Below, piece after piece: positions 8,865-17,782 of a DNA stretch of 39,379 nt (position 1 is its first letter; each line of letters begins with the position of its first letter). Below the pieces are notes generated by a model. It did no database searches, had not been told where the DNA came from, and saw only the letters and a list, made by a program, of their open reading frames with translations. The translations under genes and the position numbers were made by a program. This stretch comes from an uncultured Lachnospira sp. (GTDB lineage Bacteria; Bacillota; Clostridia; Lachnospirales; Lachnospiraceae). The stretch is taken from positions 1-39,379 of the forward strand of contig CAMHLZ010000033.1 in NCBI GenBank assembly GCA_946186125.1. Reading direction: 5' to 3'.

Positions 8865-11447
8865 CTACACCAGTGTAGCATATAAACCATTTTCTGACAC
8901 ATCTATTTTAATCACACCATCAGGTTTTACTTCACCTGCTACTATCAGTTTTGCGGCAAGTGTCTCTACGTTTTTCTGCAGATAACGTTTTAACGGTCTG
9001 GCTCCATATACCGGATCATAACCATGCTCCGTGATATAGTTTTCAGCCTCTTTTGTAAGCTCAATACTAATCTCTCTGTCAGCAATTCTTTTGTTCACAT
9101 CCTCAAGCATAAGTTTTATAATTCCGTTAATATTATCTTTCGTCAACGGCTTAAACATAATGATTTCATCTAATCTGTTGATAAATTCCGGTCTGAAATG
9201 TGTCTTTAGCTGCTCCATCACCATGTCTCCAGCTTCTTTTTTTATCTGTCCTTCTTCATCTATTCCTTCTAAAAGATACGATGAACCTATATTAGATGTC
9301 ATAATCAATATCGTGTTCTTGAAGTCAACTGTTCTTCCCTGTGAATCCGTTATTCTTCCATCATCCAAAACCTGCAATAATATGTTAAACACATCCGGAT
9401 GAGCCTTTTCAACCTCATCAAAAAGCACTACTGAATATGGCTTACGTCTGACTGCTTCCGTCAACTGTCCTCCCTCATCATAGCCTACGTATCCCGGAGG
9501 CGCTCCTACCAGTCTTGACACAGAGTGTTTCTCCATATATTCACTCATATCTATTCTGACTATATTCGCCTCATTGTCAAATAAATTCTGTGCCAGTGCT
9601 TTTGCAAGTTCTGTCTTTCCCACTCCTGTTGGTCCAAGAAAAAGAAATGAACCGATAGGTTTTGTCGGATCCTTTATTCCGGCCTTTGAACGAATGATAG
9701 CTTCCGTCACAAGCGTAACCGCCTCATCCTGTCCTATCACCCTTTCATGAAGTGCATCATCCAGATGGAGTGTCTTACTTCTCTCAGATTCTGTAAGTTT
9801 CGTAATCGGTATTCCCGTCCATCTCGAAATGATTCTTGCAATCTCTTCATCCGTAACGCTTTCATGCACAAGAGAAAGTTCTTTTGATTTGATACGCTCT
9901 TCCTCTTCTTCTAACTGTTTTGTAAGCATAGGGAGCTTTCCGTATTGGAGTTCAGCAACTTTCTCGAGATTGTAATCTCTTTGTGCAATCTGAATCTCAT
10001 TATTAATCTGTTCAATCTCTTCCCTGAGTTCAGACAGTTTTGATACAGAATTCTTCTCATTCTCCCACTGTGCCTTCTTATTATTTAATTCATCTCTTAA
10101 TTCAGCAAGTTCTTTCTGCAAATTCTCAAGTCTCTCGATACTCAGCTTATCATCTTCTTTTTTTAGCGCAGCTTCCTCTATCTCCATCTGCATTACTTTT
10201 CTTGATAATTCATCAAGTTCTGCCGGCATGGAATCAAGTTCCGTCTTAATCATGGCACACGCTTCATCTACCAGATCGATTGCCTTGTCCGGCAAAAATC
10301 TGTCAGATATATATCTGTTTGACAATGTAGCAGCTGATACCAGAGCCGAATCTGTAATCTTGACACCGTGATATACTTCGTATCTTTCCTTTAATCCCCT
10401 GAGTATCGAAATAGTATCCTCTACTGTAGGTTCATTTACCATAACAGGCTGGAATCTTCTCTCAAGAGCCGGATCTTTTTCAATATACTTTCTATATTCA
10501 TCAAGTGTCGTCGCTCCAATACAATGAAGTTCACCTCTTGCAAGCATAGGTTTTAACATATTTCCTGCATCCATGGAGCCTTCAGTTCTTCCCGCTCCAA
10601 CTATTGTATGAAGTTCATCTATAAACAGAATGATTCTTCCTTCACTTTTTTTCACTTCATCAAGGAGTGCCTTTAATCTCTCTTCAAATTCGCCTCTGTA
10701 CTTTGCTCCTGCAACTAATGCACCCATATCAAGTGCATAAAGTTCCTTATCTTTTAATCCCTCCGGTACATCTCCCCGCACAATTCTCTGTGCCAGTCCT
10801 TCAACTGCCGCAGTCTTTCCGACACCCGGCTCACCTATCAGCACCGGATTATTCTTTGTCTTTCTTGAAAGGATTCTTATCACATTTCTTATCTCACTGT
10901 CACGTCCTATTACAGGATCTAACTTTTGATTCCTTGCTTTTTCAACAAGATTTACCGAGAACTTCTGCAACGTATCATAAGTATCTTCCGGATTATCACT
11001 TACAACTCTCTGGTTACCCCTGATGGTTGACAGTGCCTGTAAAAATCTCTCCCTTGTTATCCCAAATTCCTTGAATATCTCCTTAATCGCTTTGTTAGGA
11101 TACTTAATCAATGCAAGGAATATATGCTCAACCGATACATACTCATCTCCCATTGACTTCGACTCATCCTCAGCATTTATAAGAACCTTGTTCATATCAT
11201 TGCTAATTCTTAAATCGCCACCCTGTACCTTAACACATTTTTTCAAATAATCTTCAACCCGGTCCAAAAAGTATTCTTTCTGAATCTCCATCTTCTCAAT
11301 CAGCTTAAGTATCAGACTATCTTCTTCCGTAAGCAGGCTATACAGCAGATGCTCCTGATCTATCTCCTGATTTCCATAATCGTATGCTATCTTCTCACAC
11401 TGTTGCAATGCTTCCACAGATTTTTTCGTAAATTTGCTTATATTCAT
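8865..11447 (-). CDS. clpB: ATP-dependent disaggregase ClpB (Hsp100)
   Basis: The product is about 860 residues with full ClpB architecture: a double Clp-N repeat (1-145), AAA-1 with Walker A GEPGVGKT (about 205-212), a long coiled-coil middle domain (about 405-520) that separates ClpB from ClpC, and AAA-2 with GPTGVGKT and the ClpB C-terminal domain. With DnaK it extracts and refolds aggregated proteins in the cytosol. The chosen ATG (MNISKF) lies seven bases after AAAGGGTG; a GTG nine bases upstream falls inside that ribosome site. A SigA promoter is visible, but I find neither a CtsR heptad operator nor a CIRCE element, so heat control, if present, is by another route. Confidence 0.96.
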   Translation of the reverse strand: MNISKFTKKSVEALQQCEKIAYDYGNQEIDQEHLLYSLLTEEDSLILKLIEKMEIQKEYFLDRVEDYLKKCVKVQGGDLRISNDMNKVLINAEDESKSMGDEYVSVEHIFLALIKYPNKAIKEIFKEFGITRERFLQALSTIRGNQRVVSDNPEDTYDTLQKFSVNLVEKARNQKLDPVIGRDSEIRNVIRILSRKTKNNPVLIGEPGVGKTAAVEGLAQRIVRGDVPEGLKDKELYALDMGALVAGAKYRGEFEERLKALLDEVKKSEGRIILFIDELHTIVGAGRTEGSMDAGNMLKPMLARGELHCIGATTLDEYRKYIEKDPALERRFQPVMVNEPTVEDTISILRGLKERYEVYHGVKITDSALVSAATLSNRYISDRFLPDKAIDLVDEACAMIKTELDSMPAELDELSRKVMQMEIEEAALKKEDDKLSIERLENLQKELAELRDELNNKKAQWENEKNSVSKLSELREEIEQINNEIQIAQRDYNLEKVAELQYGKLPMLTKQLEEEEERIKSKELSLVHESVTDEEIARIISRWTGIPITKLTESERSKTLHLDDALHERVIGQDEAVTLVTEAIIRSKAGIKDPTKPIGSFLFLGPTGVGKTELAKALAQNLFDNEANIVRIDMSEYMEKHSVSRLVGAPPGYVGYDEGGQLTEAVRRKPYSVVLFDEVEKAHPDVFNILLQVLDDGRITDSQGRTVDFKNTILIMTSNIGSSYLLEGIDEEGQIKKEAGDMVMEQLKTHFRPEFINRLDEIIMFKPLTKDNINGIIKLMLEDVNKRIADREISIELTKEAENYITEHGYDPVYGARPLKRYLQKNVETLAAKLIVAGEVKPDGVIKIDVSENGLYATLV

Positions 11448-11492
11448 AACTATCACCCTTTCTTCCCTTTGTGTATCTTTTGTTCTACATCA

Positions 11493-11520
11493 ACTATAAC
11501 ACAGATTTTAGAAAAATCAA
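11493..11520 (-). promoter_or_regulatory. SigA promoter of clpB
   Basis: On the minus strand TTGATT (11515-11520), a 16-base spacer and TATAGT (11493-11498) with TGn lie about 45 bases from the start codon. Confidence 0.75.
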
Positions 11521-11541
11521 GTAAAATTATAAATATTTTTA

Positions 11542-12762
11542 TTATTCTGCCCTGTAATAGTTTCCATAACTATCGTAGCCATACGATACACTTCTTGCGG
11601 CATATTTTATATTATTATTCCCCGGTATCTCTTCTTTGCTGTTTTCGAGCCTGAATACCGTGAATTTGCTGTTTTTACCATCTGCACTTATCAATCTTTC
11701 AGCCAGATTTCCTGTCTTAATAATTCTGCTTTCCGTTCCGGCTGTGTCTTCTTCACTTTTTGATTTGATACACTCCACATTTGCCGTTATTACATACTGT
11801 GATGCCTTGATATATCGGTTATATATGTCACATGTTGAATCAAACTTATAATCATTTACACTTACCTTTCCATGATGTCCGTATTTGCAGAATGTGTATC
11901 CCTTATTTTGCCCGTATTTTAAGTCTAGCCAGTTTTCATCATCATTACCGGCGCAATTGTAACTGCTGTTAACCGCCTTCTCTACGGCAGTTCCGGACAT
12001 ATCTCCAAGAAATATTCCCGTAAATGTTTTATTTTGATTTGCAACTGTAAATGCCATACTACAGTTATTCTCCATAGTGCCGGATTTATTTACTTTATCA
12101 CTATACCACTCACTATAGTAATCATTCACGTTATTAATTGCCGGTCCGAATATGGAAATATATGCATTCTCACAACGGATATTTCTCCTCTCTCCCGGAG
12201 CAATCAACTGCGTATCATATCCACATTTTTCTCCTATGTATTCTTTAATATATCTTGCGTAATTACGAGGACCTGATTCACAATAATAAATGCTTCCAAC
12301 CTTGCATTCGTCTTTCTGAACCCTTTTATTTAATTCACTTAACAACGCCCCCTCTGATACCTGATATGTCATTTCATCCGGATTGTCTGTCACCAATCCG
12401 CCCACATGATCAATATGATTGTGTGAAATAAGCACTGCGTCAATGTGAATTCTTCCATCACCTGCAGCTTTTAAAATTCCCTCTTCTTTTTCTTTTCCAA
12501 ATAAAAAATCAACAAACATTTCACTGTTTTTTTCAGAAAAGCCGGTGTCAACCAGCACATAATGATTTTTTCCGCAATCAATGACGGATGCATCTCCCTG
12601 TGCCAATCCGGCTTCTTCGCTATATCCTCCGGCGTTAAAAACCGTCACTTCAATGCCATAATCATTATTATTTTCAATGCTTGCATCATTTCCGCCTGCA
12701 ACCATGTTTGACAAAAACACGGTTACCAATAAAAAACCTATTGTTTTTTTGATTCTTTTCAT
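11542..12762 (-). CDS. Exported metallo-beta-lactamase-fold hydrolase, ComEC-like
   Basis: The 406-residue product has an N-terminal signal peptide (1-24) and a metallo-beta-lactamase fold with the metal motif HNHIDH (114-119). Further metal-ligand regions are GDMSG and KYGHHG. The order and spacing, with QGDASVIDCG and VDTG near the start, resemble the nuclease-like domain of ComEC and stand-alone relatives rather than antibiotic-hydrolysing lactamases. It is probably a secreted or surface phosphodiesterase or nuclease; the substrate is unknown. The start has GGAAG seven bases upstream. A short frame ends in TAATG overlapping this start, suggesting translational coupling. Confidence 0.85.
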   Translation of the reverse strand: MKRIKKTIGFLLVTVFLSNMVAGGNDASIENNNDYGIEVTVFNAGGYSEEAGLAQGDASVIDCGKNHYVLVDTGFSEKNSEMFVDFLFGKEKEEGILKAAGDGRIHIDAVLISHNHIDHVGGLVTDNPDEMTYQVSEGALLSELNKRVQKDECKVGSIYYCESGPRNYARYIKEYIGEKCGYDTQLIAPGERRNIRCENAYISIFGPAINNVNDYYSEWYSDKVNKSGTMENNCSMAFTVANQNKTFTGIFLGDMSGTAVEKAVNSSYNCAGNDDENWLDLKYGQNKGYTFCKYGHHGKVSVNDYKFDSTCDIYNRYIKASQYVITANVECIKSKSEEDTAGTESRIIKTGNLAERLISADGKNSKFTVFRLENSKEEIPGNNNIKYAARSVSYGYDSYGNYYRAE

Positions 12763-12824
12763 TATTCGTCTTCCTTATCAATCTTTTTATTGTCTGGTTT
12801 ACTACCTCGTTTTGCTTTCCCCAA
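12762..12824 (-). CDS. Possible 20-residue leader peptide overlapping the MBL-fold gene
   Basis: A short frame begins at TTG (12824), seven bases after AGAGGGGG, and ends in TAA that shares its last A with the ATG of the next gene (TAATG). The peptide is very polar (MGKAKRG...IDKEDE), alternating basic and acidic residues, without a hydrophobic segment. The same frame stays open to an ATG at 12851, but that ATG overlaps the likely -10, so it would precede the transcript. The overlap and ribosome site suggest translation coupled to the exported hydrolase. It could also be a chance frame. Confidence 0.42.
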   Translation of the reverse strand: MGKAKRGSKPDNKKIDKEDE

Positions 12825-12849
12825 TATATAACCCCCTCTATCTGTGCCC

Positions 12850-12878
12850 ATCTTACCATCTTTTAAACTTATCGTCAA
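12850..12878 (-). promoter_or_regulatory. SigA promoter of the MBL-fold gene
   Basis: TTGACG (12873-12878), 17 bases, TAAGAT (12850-12855) with a TGn extension on the minus strand. Confidence 0.65.
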
Positions 12879-12934
12879 TTTTTTTTTACATTTTTTTAAT
12901 AATTAACATTTGTTCATTTTTTTGAATGTATATA

Positions 12935-12985
12935 AACAAAAGAATCCATATAGTAATATTTCAACTAAATGGATTCCTTTTGTTT
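12935..12985 (-). terminator. Terminator after pheT
   Basis: ACAAAAGAATCCAT pairs with ATGGATTCCTTTTGT (one bulged base) across a 19-base loop just after the pheT stop, followed by a U-rich stretch on the minus strand. Confidence 0.75.
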
Positions 12986-12995
12986 AATTAGTTTA

Positions 12996-15416
12996 TTATG
13001 AACGCAAATCTATGTCCATCTGTTTTTTCAGATTCTTAAGTATTTTATTGACAAATCCGTCTACGGATTCGGCATTAAAAGCTTCTTCTTTTGGCGTAAA
13101 CTCGATAGTAAATGCCATACTCTTTTTATCTTCCGGTATCTGCTCTCCTTCATATATGTCAAACAGCTTTATTGAATTTACATACTTGCAGGCTTTATTA
13201 ATACATTCTTCAACCTGTCCGCATGTGACGTTCTTATCCATAACAAGAGCCAGATCTCTCTTTTCCTCAGGATACTTTGGAAGCGGAGTAAACATTGTCT
13301 TTCTGTCATACCACTGTGACAAAGCTTTCAAATCAATTTCCATAATATACATGGAAGCTCTGATTCCTAACGAATTCTGGATGTCATATGCCAGTTTTCC
13401 AAGATATCCTACCTCAACATTTTCACATTTAATAGCAGCAGTCTGATATGGATGAAGGAATGATTTCTCAGCCTTTTCATATTCAAATGTAAGGCATAAT
13501 GTTTCGGCTACCGTTTCAGCAATTCCTTTTAAAGTAAAGAAATCTTCATTTTCACCAAATACACCGACACAAAGAGTCTCCCTCTCATCTGGGTATTCTT
13601 TTAACGGAAGCTCATCTGCTACAAATACATTACCGACTTCAAATAATCTGCCTTCATGATTTCCACGCTTCATATTTCTGGCAATCGCATTTACCATAGA
13701 AGCAGAAAGCGTAGTTCTCATAAGTGACAATTCCTCATTTATCGGATTCATAATACGGATTGCCTGTCTCTCCTTAGCATCCTCAGGATATTTAAGCATA
13801 TCCAAATCCGATGGTGAAAAGAACGAATAATGAATACATTCATAAGCGCCGATGGCACACAACGCCTTTTTAAGTTTTAATTCCTTCTTTTGTCTGAGAT
13901 TGAGGCCACCCATCGTCACTTTTGCACTTGGCATAAATGTTGGAACAACTTTATCATAACCGTACATTCTTATTACTTCTTCAGCAACATCCGGATAGGA
14001 TTCCATATCCTCACGATATGCAGGAATCTGTAAAGTAAGTTCATCACCTGAAATGGATGGTGCAAAATCAAGTGATTTCATAATTCTCAATATCTCATCA
14101 TCCGGAACAGTAATCCCGAGAACTCCATTAACCTTTTTAATGCTTACCTTCATTTCCTTAGGTTCCAAAGAGTTTCCTGTATTTACCTCAACGTGTGTTG
14201 ATGATACCTTACCACATCCTAATTCTTCCATAAGATGCAATGCTCTCTTCATAGCCATTACCGTTGAATACTCATCTACACCTTTTTCATATCTGGCACT
14301 GGCATCAGAACGTTTTCCAAGAGCTCTCGCCGTCTTTCTGATATTGTCACGTGCAAACTTAGCCGATTCAAACATTACGGCATCTGTAGTATCACGGATT
14401 TCAGAATTTAATCCACCCATAACACCTGCCAGAGCTACCGGTTTTACACCGTCACATATTACAAGATTGTTTGCATTCAATGTGTACTCCTGCTCATCTA
14501 ATGTGACGATTTTTTCTCCTTCTTCAGCCCTTCTCACACGAATCGCATTTCCTTCCAGATAATTACAGTCAAATGCATGCATAGGCTGTCCGATTTCCTT
14601 TAATACATAGTTAGTAATATCAACTACATTAGAAATAGAATCCATGCCTACCAGTGCAAGTCTTCTCTTCATCCATTGCGGTGATTCAGCGATTTTTACA
14701 TCATAAACATAATGAGCGATATATCTCGGACATAAATCTCCTGCATCAACATTTACCGTAAATCCGTCCTTTTTCACCCCAGTCTCAGTATAATCCAAAG
14801 ATGGCATTTTTAATTCTTTTTGGAGAACCGCTGCAACTTCTCTTGCAATTCCTAAAATACTCTGGCAATCCGGTCTGTTTGCAGTTATTGCAATGTCAAA
14901 AATCCAATCATCAAGTCCCAATATCGGCTTTACATCCGCTCCTGCCTGCGAATCTTCAGGCAATACAAGCAGTCCGTTGTATCCTGCACCCTTAAACATA
15001 TTTTCGCTGACGCCGAGCTCTACGCCTGAACACAGCATTCCAAACGATTCATATCCTCTTAATTTTCCTTTTTTTATGGTCATAACACCTTCAACTGTCT
15101 TATGATCCTTTGCAGTCGCATATACCGTTGCGCCTACTAATGCAAGCGGATATTTTCCACCGGCTTTTACGTTGTCTGCTCCGCAGCAAATCTGTAATTC
15201 CCCGTGTTCGCCCGCATCTACCTTGCAAAGGCTCAAATGCGTATCAGGGATTCCTTCACATTCTTTTACCAGACCAACTACAACTTTGCTTATATCTTTT
15301 CCGACTTCATATAATTCCTCAACTTCAAAACCGCATGAAAAGAGCTTCTCCTGCAATTCTTCCGGAGTAATTTCAATATCTACATATTCTTTTAACCAAC
15401 TCAACGGTACTAACAT
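12996..15416 (-). CDS. pheT: Phenylalanyl-tRNA synthetase beta subunit
   Basis: The 806-residue product has the full bacterial PheT layout: an N-terminal MLVPLSWLKEYVDI start, the EMAP-like tRNA-binding domain (about 40-150), the B3/B4 editing domain, a B5 domain, a catalytic-like core, and a C-terminal ferredoxin-fold anticodon-binding domain (about 713-806, with KYPEEKRDLALVMD). It pairs with PheS as an alpha2-beta2 enzyme that charges tRNA-Phe and clears mischarged Tyr. It follows pheS by 31 bases in one operon under T-box control. AAAGGA lies upstream of the ATG. Confidence 0.97.
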   Translation of the reverse strand: MLVPLSWLKEYVDIEITPEELQEKLFSCGFEVEELYEVGKDISKVVVGLVKECEGIPDTHLSLCKVDAGEHGELQICCGADNVKAGGKYPLALVGATVYATAKDHKTVEGVMTIKKGKLRGYESFGMLCSGVELGVSENMFKGAGYNGLLVLPEDSQAGADVKPILGLDDWIFDIAITANRPDCQSILGIAREVAAVLQKELKMPSLDYTETGVKKDGFTVNVDAGDLCPRYIAHYVYDVKIAESPQWMKRRLALVGMDSISNVVDITNYVLKEIGQPMHAFDCNYLEGNAIRVRRAEEGEKIVTLDEQEYTLNANNLVICDGVKPVALAGVMGGLNSEIRDTTDAVMFESAKFARDNIRKTARALGKRSDASARYEKGVDEYSTVMAMKRALHLMEELGCGKVSSTHVEVNTGNSLEPKEMKVSIKKVNGVLGITVPDDEILRIMKSLDFAPSISGDELTLQIPAYREDMESYPDVAEEVIRMYGYDKVVPTFMPSAKVTMGGLNLRQKKELKLKKALCAIGAYECIHYSFFSPSDLDMLKYPEDAKERQAIRIMNPINEELSLMRTTLSASMVNAIARNMKRGNHEGRLFEVGNVFVADELPLKEYPDERETLCVGVFGENEDFFTLKGIAETVAETLCLTFEYEKAEKSFLHPYQTAAIKCENVEVGYLGKLAYDIQNSLGIRASMYIMEIDLKALSQWYDRKTMFTPLPKYPEEKRDLALVMDKNVTCGQVEECINKACKYVNSIKLFDIYEGEQIPEDKKSMAFTIEFTPKEEAFNAESVDGFVNKILKNLKKQMDIDLRS

Positions 15417-15447
15417 AATAAATCCATTCCTTTCTAATCAATTCAAA

Positions 15448-16473
15448 CTAATCGTCTAACTGCTTTAATACACGTAAATCTGACTCAAACAATAATTTGA
15501 TATTATTGATTCCGTATTTTAACATTGCAGTACGCTCTATACCGATACCAAATGCAAAACCACTGTATTTTTCTGAGTCAATTCCACAATTTTCAAGAAC
15601 TTTTTTATTAACCATGCCGGCACCGAGTATCTCTATCCAGCCAGTTCCCTTACAAAGCTTACAACCTTTTCCTCCACATTCAAAACAGCTGCAGTCAACC
15701 TCTACGGACGGTTCCGTAAATGGAAAATATGACGGTCTTAAACGTGTTTTCGTTCCGTCACCATATATTTTCTTTACAAACATATCAAGCATTCCCTGAA
15801 GGTCACAAAGCGTAATATTCTCATCTACTACCAGACCTTCCATCTGTGTAAACATAGGAGAATGTGTAGCATCATCATCAGAACGGAAAACCTTTCCCGG
15901 TGAAATAATCTTAATCGGCGGTTTCTTGCTTTCCATAACGTGAATCTGTCCTGAAGATGTCTGCGTACGAAGCAAAAATTCAGGTGAAAGGTAAAATGTA
16001 TCCTGCATATCCCTTGCCGGGTGATCCTTTGGAGTGTTAAGAGCCGTGAAATTGTAATAATCATTCTCTATCTCCGTACCTTCATAAACTTCAAATCCCA
16101 TTCCGGTAAATACGTCTATAAGCTGGTTTCTCATCTGTGTTATCGGATGAAGATTTCCTGTCTCTACAGTCTTTGCAGGCATCGTAACGTCAATTTTTTC
16201 TGATTCATACTTCAGCTGAAGTTCTTTCTCCTTAATCTTTTCCTCTATATCAGAGAAGAATTGATTTGCCCACTCCTTTAATTCATTCACGCCTTTTCCA
16301 TAACCGGCTCTTTCTTCCGGCGGGATATTACGCATCTCTTTCATTAACTGACCGATTTTTCCCGTTTTCGAATCAAGAAATGATTTTTTAAATTCATAAA
16401 CTGCTTTTGAATTTGTCAACTGTGCTTCACCGTCTAAAATTTTCTGCTTAATTTTTTCCAATGCTTCATTCAT
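15448..16473 (-). CDS. pheS: Phenylalanyl-tRNA synthetase alpha subunit
   Basis: The 341-residue product is the catalytic subunit. An N-terminal coiled coil (about 1-90) precedes the class II core. Motif 2 is visible as [19 protein letters not shown] and motif 3 as [15 protein letters not shown] Cys cluster, [16 protein letters not shown], is typical of many Firmicutes PheS proteins. The ATG at 16473 is chosen because AGGAGG lies just upstream; an open frame extends further but runs through the T-box terminator. First gene of pheST, regulated by the T-box upstream. Confidence 0.97.
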   Translation of the reverse strand: MNEALEKIKQKILDGEAQLTNSKAVYEFKKSFLDSKTGKIGQLMKEMRNIPPEERAGYGKGVNELKEWANQFFSDIEEKIKEKELQLKYESEKIDVTMPAKTVETGNLHPITQMRNQLIDVFTGMGFEVYEGTEIENDYYNFTALNTPKDHPARDMQDTFYLSPEFLLRTQTSSGQIHVMESKKPPIKIISPGKVFRSDDDATHSPMFTQMEGLVVDENITLCDLQGMLDMFVKKIYGDGTKTRLRPSYFPFTEPSVEVDCSCFECGGKGCKLCKGTGWIEILGAGMVNKKVLENCGIDSEKYSGFAFGIGIERTAMLKYGINNIKLLFESDLRVLKQLDD

Positions 16474-16496
16474 TAGATTATCCTCCTTAAATTCAT

Positions 16497-16786
16497 AAAA
16501 AAAGTCCCTGCCAGGATTAAATCCTGACTGGGACGAATATTCCGCGGTACCACCCATATTCCTGCTCAATTTCGTTCAAAATCCAAACGAATATATGCAG
16601 ACATCTCATTCCATGGCTTAACGCGCCATCCACGTCATCTCCTACTACTACTTCAAAAATGCAACTCCGGTGTGAAATTCAGCTTAGGCGTACCTGAAAT
16701 GCTCTCAGTCAATGACATCTCTCCCTGTCGATACAAATGCTGTCAGCTTACTATGCACCTTCACAGTCTTTAACAAACTGTCAGTA
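16497..16786 (-). promoter_or_regulatory. T-box riboswitch (Phe) controlling pheST
   Basis: The antiterminator carries the T-box sequence GGGTGGTACCGCGG (16542-16555). It is followed by a terminator with stem GTCCCAGTCAGGATT / AATCCTGGCAGGGAC (16504-16533) and seven U residues. Stem I lies at the 5' end with a GGGAGAGA motif. The specifier region reads GAATTTCAC with TTC at 16674-16676, a Phe codon that fits the genes. Uncharged tRNA-Phe is expected to stabilise the antiterminator and switch the operon on. Confidence 0.93.
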
Positions 16787-16815
16787 ATTCTACCACATGA
16801 TAATTTATTTGTCAA
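16787..16815 (-). promoter_or_regulatory. Promoter of the pheST T-box transcript
   Basis: TTGACA (16810-16815), 17 bases, TAGAAT (16787-16792) on the minus strand. Its -35 overlaps the -35 of the divergent promoter. Confidence 0.85.
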
Positions 16816-16837
16816 CCACACATAAAAATGTTATAAT
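16809..16837 (+). promoter_or_regulatory. Divergent promoter of the YihY-family gene
   Basis: TTGTCA (16809-16814), 17 bases, TATAAT (16832-16837) with a TGn extension. Confidence 0.75.
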
Positions 16838-16872
16838 TGATATGACTATGTTTGAAAGAATGAGGATTAGCA

Positions 16873-17736
16873 ATGTTTATATCCATATATAAAGTAATAA
16901 AAGTTTTTTTTGATAAATTAAATAAACATAGCGTTGGGGCATTTGCTGCACAGGCAGCTTTCTTTATATTGCTCGCTATATTCCCATTCGTATCAGTTTT
17001 ATTAAGTCTTATAAAATACACGAGCATGTCCAAAGATTATGTTTTTAATAGTATTAATACCATTATACCTGATATTTTACAACCATTCATAAATACAATT
17101 GTAGATGAGTTATACTCAAATCGAAGCGAAACCGCAGTATATATCAGTATCATTCTGGCTGTATGGTCTGCCGGAAAAGGTGTTATGGCGATTATATACG
17201 GGTTAAACTCCGTCTATGAACGAGAAGAAAAACGAAATTATCTCTTACTCAGACTTATTTCAGGATTATATATTATTCTGTTTCTGGCTGCCATACTTAT
17301 CAGTCTTGCATTAATGGTTTTTGGAAACAGTATTTACGAAATGACTAAAAAACCATTTCCATTTATATACGGCATCCTGACAAATTTTATCGAACACAAA
17401 GAGATATTGACATTTCTTGTCCTTGTGTTATTTTTCCTTGTAGTATACAAGGTTGTACCATATAAAAACAAGAAGAAATATCCTATACAGAGCCTCATTC
17501 CCGGTGCATGCTTTTCCGCAATAGGATGGGTTGCCGTATCGTATTTCTTCTCAATTTACGTGAAAATGTCGACAAATTTTTCATATACCTACGGAAGCCT
17601 GATTAGTATTATCGTTTCTATGTTCTGGCTGTATTTTTGTATGTATATTTTATTTATCGGAGCAGAACTTAACATTTATTTTAATACACTCTTTACCTAC
17701 TTATACAGGCATAAATTCAAAAAAAAGGAAGAATAA
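16873..17736 (+). CDS. YihY/BrkB-family integral membrane protein
   Basis: The 287-residue product has about six hydrophobic segments and matches the YihY/BrkB family, once mislabelled RNase BN. Family signatures are the N-terminal AAQAAFFILLAIFPFVSVLLSL, the AVWSAGKGVMAIIYGLNSVYE region, a PGACFSAIGWVAVSYFFSIYV segment and a C-terminal membrane helix. The tail is basic and cytosolic. Proposed roles of the family (transport, envelope) are not firmly established. GAGGA lies seven bases before the ATG. It is a single-gene unit divergent from pheST. Confidence 0.92.
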   Translation: MFISIYKVIKVFFDKLNKHSVGAFAAQAAFFILLAIFPFVSVLLSLIKYTSMSKDYVFNSINTIIPDILQPFINTIVDELYSNRSETAVYISIILAVWSAGKGVMAIIYGLNSVYEREEKRNYLLLRLISGLYIILFLAAILISLALMVFGNSIYEMTKKPFPFIYGILTNFIEHKEILTFLVLVLFFLVVYKVVPYKNKKKYPIQSLIPGACFSAIGWVAVSYFFSIYVKMSTNFSYTYGSLISIIVSMFWLYFCMYILFIGAELNIYFNTLFTYLYRHKFKKKEE

Positions 17737-17782
17737 AGTGACCTCAGAGCTGGCACTTAAGAGGTCTCTTTACTCTGTTTTA
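17735..17782. terminator. Shared terminator between the convergent YihY-family and SpoIID-domain genes
   Basis: AAAGTGACCTC (17735-17745) pairs with GAGGTCTCTTT (17761-17771), one mismatch, with U-rich sequence after it on the plus strand and a weaker run on the minus strand. Confidence 0.65.

Noticed and set aside
11448-11541. CtsR or CIRCE operator before clpB
   Set aside because: I looked for GGTCAAA heptads and the TTAGCACTC inverted repeat on both strands and found neither.
14053-14562. 169-codon plus-strand open frame inside pheT
   Set aside because: It lies antisense to a well-identified gene, has no ribosome site and no recognisable product.
16474-16569. Upstream extension of the pheS frame by 32 residues
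   Set aside because: It crosses the T-box antiterminator and terminator; AGGAGG marks the ATG at 16473.
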